64,000 bases of DNA from Desulfobulbus alkaliphilus (GTDB lineage: Bacteria; Desulfobacterota; Desulfobulbia; Desulfobulbales; Desulfobulbaceae), in assembly GCF_016918545.1 (NCBI RefSeq), contig NZ_JAFFQC010000015.1, positions 1-64,000 on the forward strand, given 5' to 3'. Positions 17,019-25,319 of this stretch are shown here, one piece after another. Numbering within the stretch: the first letter of the stretch is position 1; the number at the start of each line of letters is the position of its first letter. A program made the translations under genes and the position numbers. The notes below the pieces were generated by a model. It ran no database searches. It was not told the DNA's origin and saw only the letters and a list, made by a program, of their open reading frames with translations.

Positions 17019-17465
17019 CTATAAGACGTTCAGGGGTTTCTTGGCGGGGCTGGGTTTTTCCGGGTGGGCAAGCTCCGGGTAGTATTTTTCGATACAGTCG
17101 GGACAGATGCCGTGGGTGAATTCGGTTTTGGACCGTTCCTTGATGAATTTTTCAACACTCTGCCAGAACTCTGGATCGATGCGGACTTGTTGACAGGAGG
17201 CACAGGCTGGCATCATATTTTCCAGATAGTTCAAACGATTAAGCAGTTTATAGGTATGGCGAACAATGAGCGCGCCGACTATGATAATGGCGAGGCTTTC
17301 AAAAATAGATTCTCGCCAATTGATCGGTGTCGAGGGACCGCCAAGCAGCACGTAAGGAATATCCAAGATTTCCGTGACCCAGGTGACCGTGGCCATAAAA
17401 AGGATACCAATAGTGTGCCACCATATGACTCGCTTGGCGATCGTCTTGTTTTTATGATTGTTCAT
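17019..17465 (-). CDS. Two-helix membrane protein with C-terminal CASC/GICPDC zinc-type motif
   Basis: The 148-aa protein has two predicted membrane helices (about 13-38 and 52-72). A cytoplasmic tail carries CASCQQVRIDPEFWQSVE...SKTEFTHGICPDC. The same Cys-x2-Cys...Cys-x2-Cys segment is common at the C-terminus of PAS-domain and kinase proteins in sulfate reducers. Here it is joined to a short membrane anchor with no sensor or kinase domain. It probably binds a metal; the function is unknown. It is directly upstream of the TIGR04282 gene. Confidence 0.7.
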   Translation of the reverse strand: MNNHKNKTIAKRVIWWHTIGILFMATVTWVTEILDIPYVLLGGPSTPINWRESIFESLAIIIVGALIVRHTYKLLNRLNYLENMMPACASCQQVRIDPEFWQSVEKFIKERSKTEFTHGICPDCIEKYYPELAHPEKPSPAKKPLNVL

Positions 17466-17495
17466 GGCCAGGTGTCCTGTGGGTTTTGGAGTTCA

Positions 17496-17605
17496 GACGC
17501 CCGGAAGGGCGGCGGGTGAAGGGTATTATCCAGGATTCCGCTGCAATTATACCCTGATTGCAACACAATATTTCCAAAACAAGAGTCCAGCCGTCATGGA
17601 TTCAG
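17496..17605 (+). repeat. MITE-like element R7, hairpin B half
   Basis: The copy starts inside the element at the CCGGAAGGGCGGCGGG block and ends with CCGTCATGGATTCAG. Hairpin A and the left terminus are absent. It lies about 30 bp upstream of the CASC-motif gene start. The remaining 17606-17739 stretch shows no supportable gene. Confidence 0.8.
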
Positions 17606-17739
17606 TAAAAGAAAAATCCAGTCCACCCGCAAGCTGGAGGTAATCGTTCAAGGGGTCTGTACCTGTCTGCCTTATCACGCTCCTTTGATCGCTTCCAGCC
17701 GGACGGGTCAGTACTTGGAGAAGACACCGGGAGCACGGA

Positions 17740-17985
17740 TTATTGAAACACCAGGTGGCTGGTGATAATACGGGCTTTATCCAGGGGAATAACCTCGGGT
17801 TCGAACCGTTGCAGTTCCTCGATATTCCAGGTACCATTCCGGTCCAACAGTTGCAAAGCCTCTTCTTTCGACCCTGCCAGGACCGTGACCTGGGCTTCAA
17901 GATAATTCTCTTTATGGATGTGTGGTTCGTCGAGCATGGACCAGCTGGAAAACCGTTTGCTGTGACGCCAGATGAAGATCTGCAT
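17740..17985 (-). CDS. Small hypothetical protein (81 aa)
   Basis: A short soluble, acidic protein begins MQIFIWRHSKRFSSWSML. It has GGAGG six bases before the ATG, which argues that it is real. No domain is recognised; a central segment (VTVLAGSKEEALQLLDRNGTW) looks like a compact alpha/beta unit. Element R8 begins 28 bp upstream of the start, so the promoter lies in or beyond the repeat. Confidence 0.6.
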   Translation of the reverse strand: MQIFIWRHSKRFSSWSMLDEPHIHKENYLEAQVTVLAGSKEEALQLLDRNGTWNIEELQRFEPEVIPLDKARIITSHLVFQ

Positions 17986-18013
17986 TGGCTGCCTCCGGAA
18001 AAGGAAAGTGGTG

Positions 18014-18231
18014 CCTGGATCCGTGAACGTTCGTCCGTGCGTCAGCTGTATTGCCGGTGACCGTTCGATTAAAGTACACTGTATCGGACATTTACGGGCA
18101 ATGAAGATGGCGTGTGGACGGATGCCCCGAAGGGCGGTTGGTGAAAGTTATTATCAAGGATACTACTGCAATTAGAATCTGATGACACCAAGATATATGC
18201 AAAACAAGCGTTCAGACGTCACGGATTCAGG
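18014..18231 (+). repeat. MITE-like element R8, full length (218 bp)
   Basis: A complete copy with ends CCTGGATCCGTGA and TCACGGATTCAGG, hairpin A and hairpin B. A 5-bp direct repeat TGGTG flanks it (18009-18013, 18232-18236). It has the same length to the base as R4 and R11. It stands upstream of the 81-aa gene. Confidence 0.92.
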
Positions 18232-18354
18232 TGGTGGTGACGCCAGTTGTATGAGGGATTGTACCCGTTTCTTTTTTCGGGTGCAAACCCTTGCTTTCCC
18301 TGCCGGATTAATCCTTCTCCATTGATCTTTTACCGCGATGGGATATAACTGTAA

Positions 18355-18421
18355 CCTGAATTCGTGAGCGTTTGTCCGCGCATCAGTTGGGTTATTGATC
18401 ACCGTTCAATGAAACCTGAAT
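18355..18421 (+). repeat. MITE-like element R9, left-end fragment
   Basis: CCTGAATTCGTGAGCG and the first arm of hairpin A (CCGTTCAATGAAA) are present, then similarity stops. It lies 120 bp after R8 and 70 bp before panE. The rest of the 17986-18490 gap shows no gene. Confidence 0.65.
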
Positions 18422-18490
18422 AGGGCAGGCAATGGGATACAATGACGCGGACCGTTCCAGTCTTCGGGCGTCTGTCTGGACCACAGGAGC

Positions 18491-19522
18491 ATGGCCATGG
18501 ATATCGTGATCATTGGTGCTGGGGCCATGGGGGGCCTGTTCGGGGCGCTGCTCGCACCGTGGGCCAGGGTTACCCTGTGCACTACCAATACCGAGCATGC
18601 GGCAATTATCAGCCGTCAGGGGTTGACCCTCACTTCCATGAAGGGAACGATCTGCCGCCAGAGGGTCAGGATTGTTGTGGATCCTGATCCTGAGGCCATC
18701 GCGGCGGATCTGGTCCTGGTCTGCACCAAAGCCCGAGCCACGGCAACCGCGGCCAGGACAGCATTGTCCGTGCTGCGTACCAATGGCCTGGTACTCACCC
18801 TGCAGAACGGCCTGGGCAATCTTGAACGTATCGCTTCCGTGGTCGGGACCTCCAAGGCCACCGCCGGCATAACCTCCCAGGCCGCGACTCTGGTTGCTCC
18901 CGGGCATATCCGCCATGCCGGGGACGGACCGACCCGGCTGGCCGCCGGTCCGGGGCAATCCGAGCGGGTGGAGGCCGTGGCCGCCCTGTTCAACCGGGCC
19001 GGGATAGCAACCACAGTGAGTGACGATGTGGACAGCCTCTTGTGGTCAAAGCTGATGGTGAACGTTGGTATCAATGGATTGGCGGCCCTGTTGCGGGTGC
19101 CCAACGGTACCCTGGCCCGGGTTCCGGAATGCGGACAACTCATGGTCCAGGCCGTGGAGGAGGCCGTGGCTGTCGCCCGGGCCCTGGGAATCGACCTCCC
19201 CTATGAGGAGCAGGTTGACCGGGTCAGACAGGTCTGTGTTCAGACTGCTGAAAATCGGGCCTCCATGCTTCAGGACATTCTCAAGGGAAAGGCCACTGAG
19301 ATCGATGTCATTAATGGGGCCATTGTTGCCAGGGGAGAGGAGGCTGGAGTGGCGACCCCGGTGAATCTGTTGATCACCCAATTGATCAAGGCCCTCGAGG
19401 CCACGGTTGATCAACGGATCCGAGGTGACGGTGACGGCAATCATGTGCATGCCCCCGTTCAAAGGAACCACTTTGGCGGTCGAACATTTTTTCAGGAGAA
19501 TCCATGCAACAGAAAAAACTGA
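18491..19522 (+). CDS. panE: 2-dehydropantoate 2-reductase (ketopantoate reductase)
   Basis: This enzyme reduces ketopantoate to pantoate with NADPH in pantothenate/CoA synthesis. The sequence shows the dinucleotide fold IVIIGAGAMGGLFGALL, LVCTKA, LTLQNGLGN, the catalytic Lys in LLWSKLMVNVGINGLAAL, and ENRASMLQDILKGKATEIDVINGAIV, the ApbA C-terminal signature. At 343 aa it is about 35 residues longer than usual; the extra tail overlaps the start of panB by 19 bp. Starts at 18491 and 18497 (both ATG) are possible. Confidence 0.92.
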   Translation: MAMDIVIIGAGAMGGLFGALLAPWARVTLCTTNTEHAAIISRQGLTLTSMKGTICRQRVRIVVDPDPEAIAADLVLVCTKARATATAARTALSVLRTNGLVLTLQNGLGNLERIASVVGTSKATAGITSQAATLVAPGHIRHAGDGPTRLAAGPGQSERVEAVAALFNRAGIATTVSDDVDSLLWSKLMVNVGINGLAALLRVPNGTLARVPECGQLMVQAVEEAVAVARALGIDLPYEEQVDRVRQVCVQTAENRASMLQDILKGKATEIDVINGAIVARGEEAGVATPVNLLITQLIKALEATVDQRIRGDGDGNHVHAPVQRNHFGGRTFFQENPCNRKN

Positions 19523-20346
19523 CTATCCCGGATATCAGAAATCGGAAGAATCAGACCCCCATCGTTGAATTGACCGCTTATGACTATCCCTGGGCCAGGA
19601 TGGTGGATGCCGCCGGGATCGACATAATCCTGGTGGGAGACAGTCTGGGGATGGTGGTCCTGGGCTATCCGGATACGGTTTGCGTGACCATGGAGGAGAT
19701 GCTGCATCACAGCAAAGCCGTGGTGCGTGGGGTCGAACGGGCCCTGGTGGTCACTGATATGCCGTTCGGGTCCTACAACAGGTCCATTCCCGACGCCATC
19801 GACAATGCCACCCGGCTGCTCAAGGAGGGCCATGCCGATGCGGTGAAACTCGAAGGCGGTGTGACCATGGCCGCCACCGTGGCCGCCATTGTTCGCGCCG
19901 GTATTCCCGTTCAGGGGCATATCGGGCTTACTCCGCAGACCGCCACCAGTCTGGGAGGATTCAAAGTTCAGGGCAAGAACGCCGAGGCAGCAAGGCAATT
20001 GATCGATGACGCTCGGGCTCTGGAGGATGCAGGGTGCTTTTCCATTGTCCTGGAAGCTATTCCCGCCCCCTTGGCGGAGCACATTACCCGACAGGTCACT
20101 ATTCCCACCATAGGTATCGGAGCCGGGGCCGGCTGTGACGGTCAGGTTCTGGTGATCCATGATCTGGTAGGACTCTACGACCGGTTTACGCCCAAGTTCG
20201 TCAAACAGTATGCCCGGATCAATGAACCTGTTGTCGAGGCGCTGACCAGGTATAAAGAAGAGGTGGAAAACCGCACCTTTCCCACTGAGGCGCATAGTTT
20301 TTCCATGAAAGCCGAGGAGCGCGATAAACTGCTGGATTTGTATTGA
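19504..20346 (+). CDS. panB: 3-methyl-2-oxobutanoate hydroxymethyltransferase (ketopantoate hydroxymethyltransferase)
   Basis: PanB adds a hydroxymethyl group from methylene-THF to 2-oxoisovalerate, making the substrate of PanE. The 280-aa protein has IVELTAYDYPWARMVDAAGIDIILVGDSLGMV (metal-binding Asp), VTDMPFGSY, AVKLEGG, PVQGHIGLTPQ and IPTIGIGAGAGCDGQVLVIHDLVGLYD. Its ribosome site (AGGAG) lies within the panE tail and the genes overlap, which suggests translational coupling. Confidence 0.96.
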   Translation: MQQKKLTIPDIRNRKNQTPIVELTAYDYPWARMVDAAGIDIILVGDSLGMVVLGYPDTVCVTMEEMLHHSKAVVRGVERALVVTDMPFGSYNRSIPDAIDNATRLLKEGHADAVKLEGGVTMAATVAAIVRAGIPVQGHIGLTPQTATSLGGFKVQGKNAEAARQLIDDARALEDAGCFSIVLEAIPAPLAEHITRQVTIPTIGIGAGAGCDGQVLVIHDLVGLYDRFTPKFVKQYARINEPVVEALTRYKEEVENRTFPTEAHSFSMKAEERDKLLDLY

Positions 20347-20412
20347 GAGCCAGGTTCAGGTATCGGCGGCTACCTCAGGCACTGCACAGGCATCGGGAAA
20401 AATTCTTTTCGT

Positions 20413-21042
20413 TCAGAGCCTTAATTTCCAAGGAAACAGCATGGGCACCTGCCGGATATACGCCAGGTATGCCTCCCCCAGGTCTGCTTTGAGTTTACCT
20501 TCTTCCAGCAGGGTGCCACTGATGAGGTAACCGGTGAGGATGGTCCGGACAACCAGGCTGACATCGGTGAGATTGGGCAGGGACCAGAGCAGCGCTATGC
20601 CGCCGCTGTACCAGGGGTGGCGGATAAAACGGAGAATTCCGGATCGCCGGAACGACGCCGGTGATGTTTCTCGTCCAGCCCGGAAATCCCGCCACTGGCG
20701 GATACCGAGAAACGAACGTAGATCGTAGGCTCGAAGTCCGCCGATGAACATCATCGCTGCATAGAGAAAGAGAACACACTGCCCTGACAGCAACCAGAAC
20801 GAAGGGGTGCCCAGCGGCTGCTGCGGCAGACCGCGGGTATACCAGAGCAGGGGTGCGAGGGTGGCCAAGGCAATGAGCACGTACCCGAGCCGATAACATC
20901 CAAGCCAGGGACCGCTCTTTTTTTCGAACCAGCGGCGGACCGGGCTGGTGATCAGCAGGCTGTGCAATCCGCACCAGGCCAGCCACAGCAGAATCAGCTG
21001 CAGCATGGCCAGCGGAGATTGGAGGTCAAAACCTGTCGGCAC
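20413..21042 (-). CDS. Membrane methyltransferase of the NnrU / isoprenylcysteine methyltransferase type
   Basis: The 209-aa protein has about five hydrophobic segments. The C-terminal signature RFIRHPWYSGGIALLW followed by LEEGKLKADLGEAYLAYIRQVPMLFP is that of the ICMT/phospholipid-methyltransferase-like fold, which binds S-adenosylmethionine at the membrane surface. The substrate is unknown; NnrU proteins are one possibility. It converges on panB and precedes the ferredoxin gene, without obvious functional link. Confidence 0.75.
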   Translation of the reverse strand: MPTGFDLQSPLAMLQLILLWLAWCGLHSLLITSPVRRWFEKKSGPWLGCYRLGYVLIALATLAPLLWYTRGLPQQPLGTPSFWLLSGQCVLFLYAAMMFIGGLRAYDLRSFLGIRQWRDFRAGRETSPASFRRSGILRFIRHPWYSGGIALLWSLPNLTDVSLVVRTILTGYLISGTLLEEGKLKADLGEAYLAYIRQVPMLFPWKLRL

Positions 21043-21107
21043 GTGTTTTCCCCTGATGCTGCATTATGGTCAACCCTGGGTGCCTGTGGCGTTTACGATC
21101 CGGTCTC

Positions 21108-21317
21108 TCAAGGGTCGTTAGAGCCATCTTCCACGATGAGGATGCATTTTTCCGGACAATAGGCGGCGGCCTCGCGAACAGCGCTGGTCACCTCTTGATC
21201 GGAGTTGATCAATTCAGCCTTTTCCGTCATGGGGTTGAGGGCAAAAACATCGGGGCACATGGCAATACAGGTAGCGCAACCGTTGCATCGGTAGCTGTCG
21301 ATCAGGATGGCACTCAT
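21108..21317 (-). CDS. Small ferredoxin
   Basis: The 69-aa protein has one clear [4Fe-4S] ligand set, CNGCATCIAMCP, near residue 11 and a partnering Cys in AAYCPEKCILIVED near the C-terminus, the pattern of monocluster ferredoxins. It would carry electrons at low potential in the cytoplasm. It is 78 bp downstream of purF on the same strand and may share its transcript. Confidence 0.87.
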   Translation of the reverse strand: MSAILIDSYRCNGCATCIAMCPDVFALNPMTEKAELINSDQEVTSAVREAAAYCPEKCILIVEDGSNDP

Positions 21318-21394
21318 TGGCGAAGATCCCTGTCAGAGGATTCCGGCGATACCTTCCCGCTAGCATGGTACGCAAGGCGTATTGTCATGAAAAA

Positions 21395-22822
21395 TCAACA
21401 ATCACACCCGGCAAGGGCCTCTTTTTGAAAACTTTTATCCGGCTCAATGGGATAGTCTCCGGTAAAGCAGGCCAGGCAGAAGTGATCCCGGCTCAACCCC
21501 GTGGCCTCGACAAGACCGTCGATGCTCAGGTAGGTGAGGGAATCGAGATTCAAATAGTCACGGATTCCGTCCACGGTGTTGCCGGCAGCTATGAGCTGCG
21601 AGCTGGAGGGAAAATCGATGCCATAGTAACAGGCGTGCCGGGTGGGCGGGCAGCTGACCACCATATGGACTTCAGAGGCCCCTATCCGGCGCAGTGACTG
21701 AACCCGGCTGCGGCCGGTTGTGCCCCGGATGATGGAATCTTCAACGATGATCACCCGTTTGCCTTTGAGGAGGGAGCGGACCGGATTGAGTTTGACCCGG
21801 ACGGAAAAATCACGCATGGACTGGGTCGGCTGAATAAAGGTGCGGCCGACATAATGGTTGCGGATCATCCCCATCTCCAGGGGGATGCCGGAGGCGGCGG
21901 CATACCCGATGGCGGCATAGTTGCCGGAGTCGGGAAAGGGCATGACAAAGTCGGCCTCAATCCGCGCCTCCCGGGCAAGTATTTCCCCCATTCGTTTTCG
22001 GGCGGCATAGACATTGAAGCCGAAGACATCGCTGTCTGGTCGGGAAAAATAAATATGTTCGAAGATGCAGTAACTCTTTTTTGCCGGAGCCCAGGGGAAC
22101 AGGGAGGTGAGTCCCTGGGCGTCGATGATCACCACTTCGCCCGGTTCGATTTCCCGCAGGTACTCGGCCTCAATCAGATCCAGGGCGCAGGTTTCGGAGG
22201 CGACCACATGGGCGCCATTGTCGAGCACGCCAAGGCAGAGGGGACGGAACCCGTTGGGATCACGGACGGCGATCATGGTATCCGGGGTCATGAGCAGCAG
22301 AGAATACGCGCCCTGAATACAGGAAAAGGTGGCCTTGATTGCTTCCCGCACCCCCCGGTCAATGTGCCTGGCCATCAGATGGATCACGATTTCGCTGTCC
22401 ATGGTGGTCTGAAAGATGGATCCCTGCATTTCCAGGTGATGCCGGAGGGCAATGGAGTTGACCAGATTGCCATTGTGGGCGACGCTCAGGGAGAGCCCCT
22501 TGTGGGTGGCTGTAAAAGGCTGACTATTGATGATATTGGATGCACCGGTGGTGGAGTACCGGACATGACCGATGGCAAGATGACCGGGAAGGTTTTCCAG
22601 TACGGATTCGCTGAAAACCTCTGGAACCAGGCCCATGTCCTTGTGCAGGGAAACCTTGCGGCCATCGCCGGCGACAATGCCGGCACTTTCCTGGCCCCGG
22701 TGCTGCAAAGCGTACAGGCCGAAATAAACGAGTTTCGCTGCGTCCTGGTGGCCGAAAACCCCGCAGACACCGCATTCGTGGCGGGGTCTTGTCGGGTGCT
22801 GTATATGTTCGTGCGTATTCAT
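21395..22822 (-). CDS. purF: Amidophosphoribosyltransferase
   Basis: PurF commits PRPP to purine synthesis. The 475-aa protein begins with a short propeptide ending before the nucleophile Cys in HECGVCGVFGH (about residue 17), so it matures by cleavage as in Fe-S-containing PurF. Glutaminase (LQHRGQESAGI, GHVRYSTTG) and PRTase (VIIVEDSIIRGTTGR) motifs are present. Cysteines in RHACYYGIDFP and FCLACFTGDYP fit the structural [4Fe-4S] site. Divergent from selD; the leader contains a terminator-like hairpin. Confidence 0.96.
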   Translation of the reverse strand: MNTHEHIQHPTRPRHECGVCGVFGHQDAAKLVYFGLYALQHRGQESAGIVAGDGRKVSLHKDMGLVPEVFSESVLENLPGHLAIGHVRYSTTGASNIINSQPFTATHKGLSLSVAHNGNLVNSIALRHHLEMQGSIFQTTMDSEIVIHLMARHIDRGVREAIKATFSCIQGAYSLLLMTPDTMIAVRDPNGFRPLCLGVLDNGAHVVASETCALDLIEAEYLREIEPGEVVIIDAQGLTSLFPWAPAKKSYCIFEHIYFSRPDSDVFGFNVYAARKRMGEILAREARIEADFVMPFPDSGNYAAIGYAAASGIPLEMGMIRNHYVGRTFIQPTQSMRDFSVRVKLNPVRSLLKGKRVIIVEDSIIRGTTGRSRVQSLRRIGASEVHMVVSCPPTRHACYYGIDFPSSSQLIAAGNTVDGIRDYLNLDSLTYLSIDGLVEATGLSRDHFCLACFTGDYPIEPDKSFQKEALAGCDC

Positions 22823-22917
22823 TGCTACTGCCCAGTGCTATAGTCAGGGAGTGTCCACCCTGAAACGGCTCTCTTCCCCTGACTGTTTCCCTTGCGGTTG
22901 GAGTCCGGGTCAAGCTG

Positions 22918-22958
22918 AAAAAAAATAGAAAGGCACAAAGAACAATTCCTTGTGCCTT
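22918..22958 (-). terminator. Terminator-like hairpin in the purF leader
   Basis: On the minus strand AAGGCACAA, an 11-base loop and TTGTGCCTT form a perfect 9-bp stem followed by TTCTATTTTTTTT. It lies about 95 bp before the purF ATG and downstream of a perfect TATAAT at 23003-23008, so a purF transcript would pass through it. This suggests attenuation. No purine riboswitch aptamer is visible in the short stretch before it. Confidence 0.6.
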
Positions 22959-22989
22959 AATTTTCGTTGATTCGATTATATCGAAAGAG

Positions 22990-23018
22990 TAATCTGAACC
23001 AGATTATAGATTTTTTTT
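22990..23018 (+). terminator. Second terminator-like hairpin, facing selD
   Basis: TAATCTG-AAC-CAGATTA followed by TAGATTTTTTTT reads as a short intrinsic terminator on the plus strand, 61 bp before the selD start. Its A/T-rich stem is weak. No upstream plus-strand gene needs it, since purF runs the other way. Confidence 0.4.
23003..23008 (-). promoter_or_regulatory. Probable -10 box of the purF promoter
   Basis: The minus strand reads TATAAT here, an exact sigma-70 -10 hexamer. The -35 match is poor. A second TATAAT on the same strand lies at about 22974-22979. Transcription from either would start upstream of, or close to, the leader hairpin at 22930-22958. Confidence 0.4.
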
Positions 23019-23079
23019 CAACAAAATATCGGCCTGCTCGGAATTAATTGCCCCATCTCCTCACGCACCCGCTCTCGAC

Positions 23080-24144
23080 ATGACGCAGAAAAAGATACAA
23101 CTGACCCAGACTGTCAAGGCGGCTGGCTGAGCCGCCAAATTGGGCCCGGGGGACCTGGGTCGGATACTGTGTGGATTGAACCTGCCCCGGGATCCCAACC
23201 TGCTGGTAGGCTCGGAGACCTGTGACGATGCCGGTGTGTACCGGCTCGATGCCAACACGGCACTGATCCAGACCGTTGATTTTTTTACCCCTATCGTTGA
23301 CGATCCCCATGCCTTCGGGCGGATCGCCGCGGCCAATGCCCTGTCCGATGTGTACGCCATGGGTGGACGACCGCTGCTGTGTATGAATATCCTCGGCTGC
23401 CCGGTGCAAACCATGGATTCCTCGGTGTTTCGGCAGGTGGTGGAGGGCGGACTGGCAAAGATCAGGGAGGCCGGGGCGCTTCTGGTCGGCGGCCATTCCA
23501 TTGAAGATTCGGAATTGAAATACGGCCTGGCGGTCACCGGTCTGGTGCATCCGGATCGGGTCCTGCTCAACAGCGGTGCACAGGCGGGCAATGTTTTGTT
23601 GCTGACCAAGCCCCTGGGTACGGGTATTCTCACCACGGCGCTCAAGGGAGGGCTCGCCGGCGCGGAGGCGGAAGGGCGGTTGGTGGATCTCATGGCAACC
23701 CTCAACCGGGTGCCCATGGATATTCTCAACGGGGAACCGGAATTGCGGGCCGGCGTCCATGGATGTACCGATATCACCGGCTTTGGCCTTTTCGGCCACC
23801 TGCACGAAATGGCCGAGGCCTCCGGAGTCTCGCTGCATATCGATCACAGACAACTGCCCCTTATGCATGGGGCACGTGACTTTGCCGATATGGGTATTAT
23901 TCCCGAAGGGGCGTATCGCAACCGCACCCATTATCAGCAATGGGTTCGTTCTTCCCTGCCGGAGATGGACTCCGTGGAGATGATCGGCTACGATCCACAA
24001 ACCTCGGGGGGGTTGTTGTTGGCCCTGGAGACGAAAACCGCGGAGCGGTTGCTGGCGACCCTGCAACAGCAGAGCTATGCACCGACGTGCCGCATCATTG
24101 GTGACGTTCGGGCCTCGGATCCCGGGCTGGTTTTTATCGCCTGA
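23080..24144 (+). CDS. selD: Selenide, water dikinase, itself a selenoprotein (UGA codon 17)
   Basis: SelD makes selenophosphate from selenide and ATP, the selenium donor for Sec-tRNA. From ATG 23080 the frame reads MTQKKIQLTQTVKAAG, then TGA (23128-23130), then AAKLGPGDLGRIL. The TGA falls exactly on the catalytic Cys/Sec position, with the essential Lys at residue 20, the same spacing as Cys17/Lys20 in E. coli. A call starting at TTG 23140 would lose the active site. Downstream motifs fit the family: LVGSETCDDAGVY, VDFFTPIVDDP, NALSDVYAMGG, LVGGHSIED, DITGFGLFGH and DPQTSGGLL. Length with Sec is 354 aa, as usual. It is divergent from purF; selA, selB and selC are not in the window. Confidence 0.94.
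23128..23130 (+). other. In-frame selenocysteine codon (UGA) of selD
   Basis: TGA in frame at codon 17 sits in KAAG-U-AAKLGP. The sequence immediately 3' is very GC-rich (GGGCCCGGGGGACC and TGGGTCGG) and can fold into a short hairpin, as needed for a bacterial SECIS element directly after the codon. I did not model the fold. Confidence 0.88.
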
Positions 24145-24173
24145 GGTCCGTCGGGGGGGTAGTTGTCAAGACC

Positions 24174-25319
24174 TCAATATGAGGTCTCGGTCAGCAAGGC
24201 GATGAGCAATCGGGTCAGGTCCACCATGTCTTTCAGGGTCACCTGTTCGCTGGTGGAATGGACATTGGTCATGCCGGTGGCGATAATGGCCGTGGCCAGG
24301 CCCCGACCGTTGAAGATGTTGGCATCGCTGCCGCCCCCTGCCTTTTCATAAAACAAATGCATGCCAATGCTTTGGGCCGCGGCATTCACCCGTCTGAGCA
24401 CCCGGTGGCCAGGCGCCAGCGCCATGACCGGGAAATCCTCGTGGACGTCAACCTGGACCCGGGGTTTTCCCCGGGCCGCCCCGGTGGGATCGGACCAGGC
24501 AGCCACTGTTTCCACGAAGATGCGGCGGATATCATCGGTGACCCGGGTCAATTTTTCCATGGAATGACTGCGGACCTCCCCTTCGATCACCACTCGTTCC
24601 GGAACGATGTTGGAGGCTGCGCCACCACTGATGGTGCCGAAGTTGGCGGTGGTTTCTTCGTCGATACGACCGCCGGGGACCAGCGTCAGGGCTCGGGCGG
24701 CAAGAATGAGGGCGTTCACCCCCCACTCCGGATGCAGACCGGCGTGGGCGGCAACGCCTTCAACCGTGATGGTCAGCCGATTGGCTGCCGGGGCATGAGT
24801 TATGATGCGGGCCATACCGGTTGAGTCGAGGGCATAACCTTCCCGGGCCCGGATCAGGCCTGGGTCCAGGGCCTTGGCGCCAAGGAGGCCGATCTCTTCG
24901 CAAGTGGTGATGACGAACTCCACCGGGCGATGGGGGCGGTTGCTTTCCCGCAATAGTCGCATGGCTTCGATGCAGGCGGCAATTCCCGATTTATCGTCAC
25001 TGCCCAGGATGGTGTCACCGGCACTGGTGAAGAGATCACCGTCCCGCTGGACCCGGACATTTTCCCCGGGCTGCACCGTGTCCATATGGCAGCTGAAAAA
25101 AATCGGCTCCAGGTCAAGGGCACCGGCAAAGCGGATAATCAGGTTACCACACTGGGAACCGGTCCGGCCGCTGGAATCGTCCTCAATGATTTCGAGTGGA
25201 TCCAGTTCGCTGAATACTCGTTGTACCAGCCTGGAAATGCGACCCTCCTGCCGGGATGGGCTGGAGGTTTCACAGAGTTCGGTAAAGGTAGCTGCCAGCC
25301 GTTCGCTATCTACGTCCAT
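24174..25319 (-). CDS. M20-family (tripeptidase T-like) metallopeptidase
   Basis: The 381-aa protein has the two-zinc M20 layout: FFSCHMDTVQPG (metal His/Asp near residue 76), GDTILGSDDKSGIAACIEA (bridging Asp), TTCEEIGLLGAKAL (catalytic Glu pair), LDSTG, and AGGGSDANIF with MTNVHSTSEQV near the C-terminus. It resembles PepT-like aminopeptidases, probably acting on small peptides in the cytoplasm. The start overlaps the end of ispDF by 14 bp, so it is the last gene of the nif3-to-peptidase cluster. Confidence 0.87.
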   Translation of the reverse strand: MDVDSERLAATFTELCETSSPSRQEGRISRLVQRVFSELDPLEIIEDDSSGRTGSQCGNLIIRFAGALDLEPIFFSCHMDTVQPGENVRVQRDGDLFTSAGDTILGSDDKSGIAACIEAMRLLRESNRPHRPVEFVITTCEEIGLLGAKALDPGLIRAREGYALDSTGMARIITHAPAANRLTITVEGVAAHAGLHPEWGVNALILAARALTLVPGGRIDEETTANFGTISGGAASNIVPERVVIEGEVRSHSMEKLTRVTDDIRRIFVETVAAWSDPTGAARGKPRVQVDVHEDFPVMALAPGHRVLRRVNAAAQSIGMHLFYEKAGGGSDANIFNGRGLATAIIATGMTNVHSTSEQVTLKDMVDLTRLLIALLTETSY

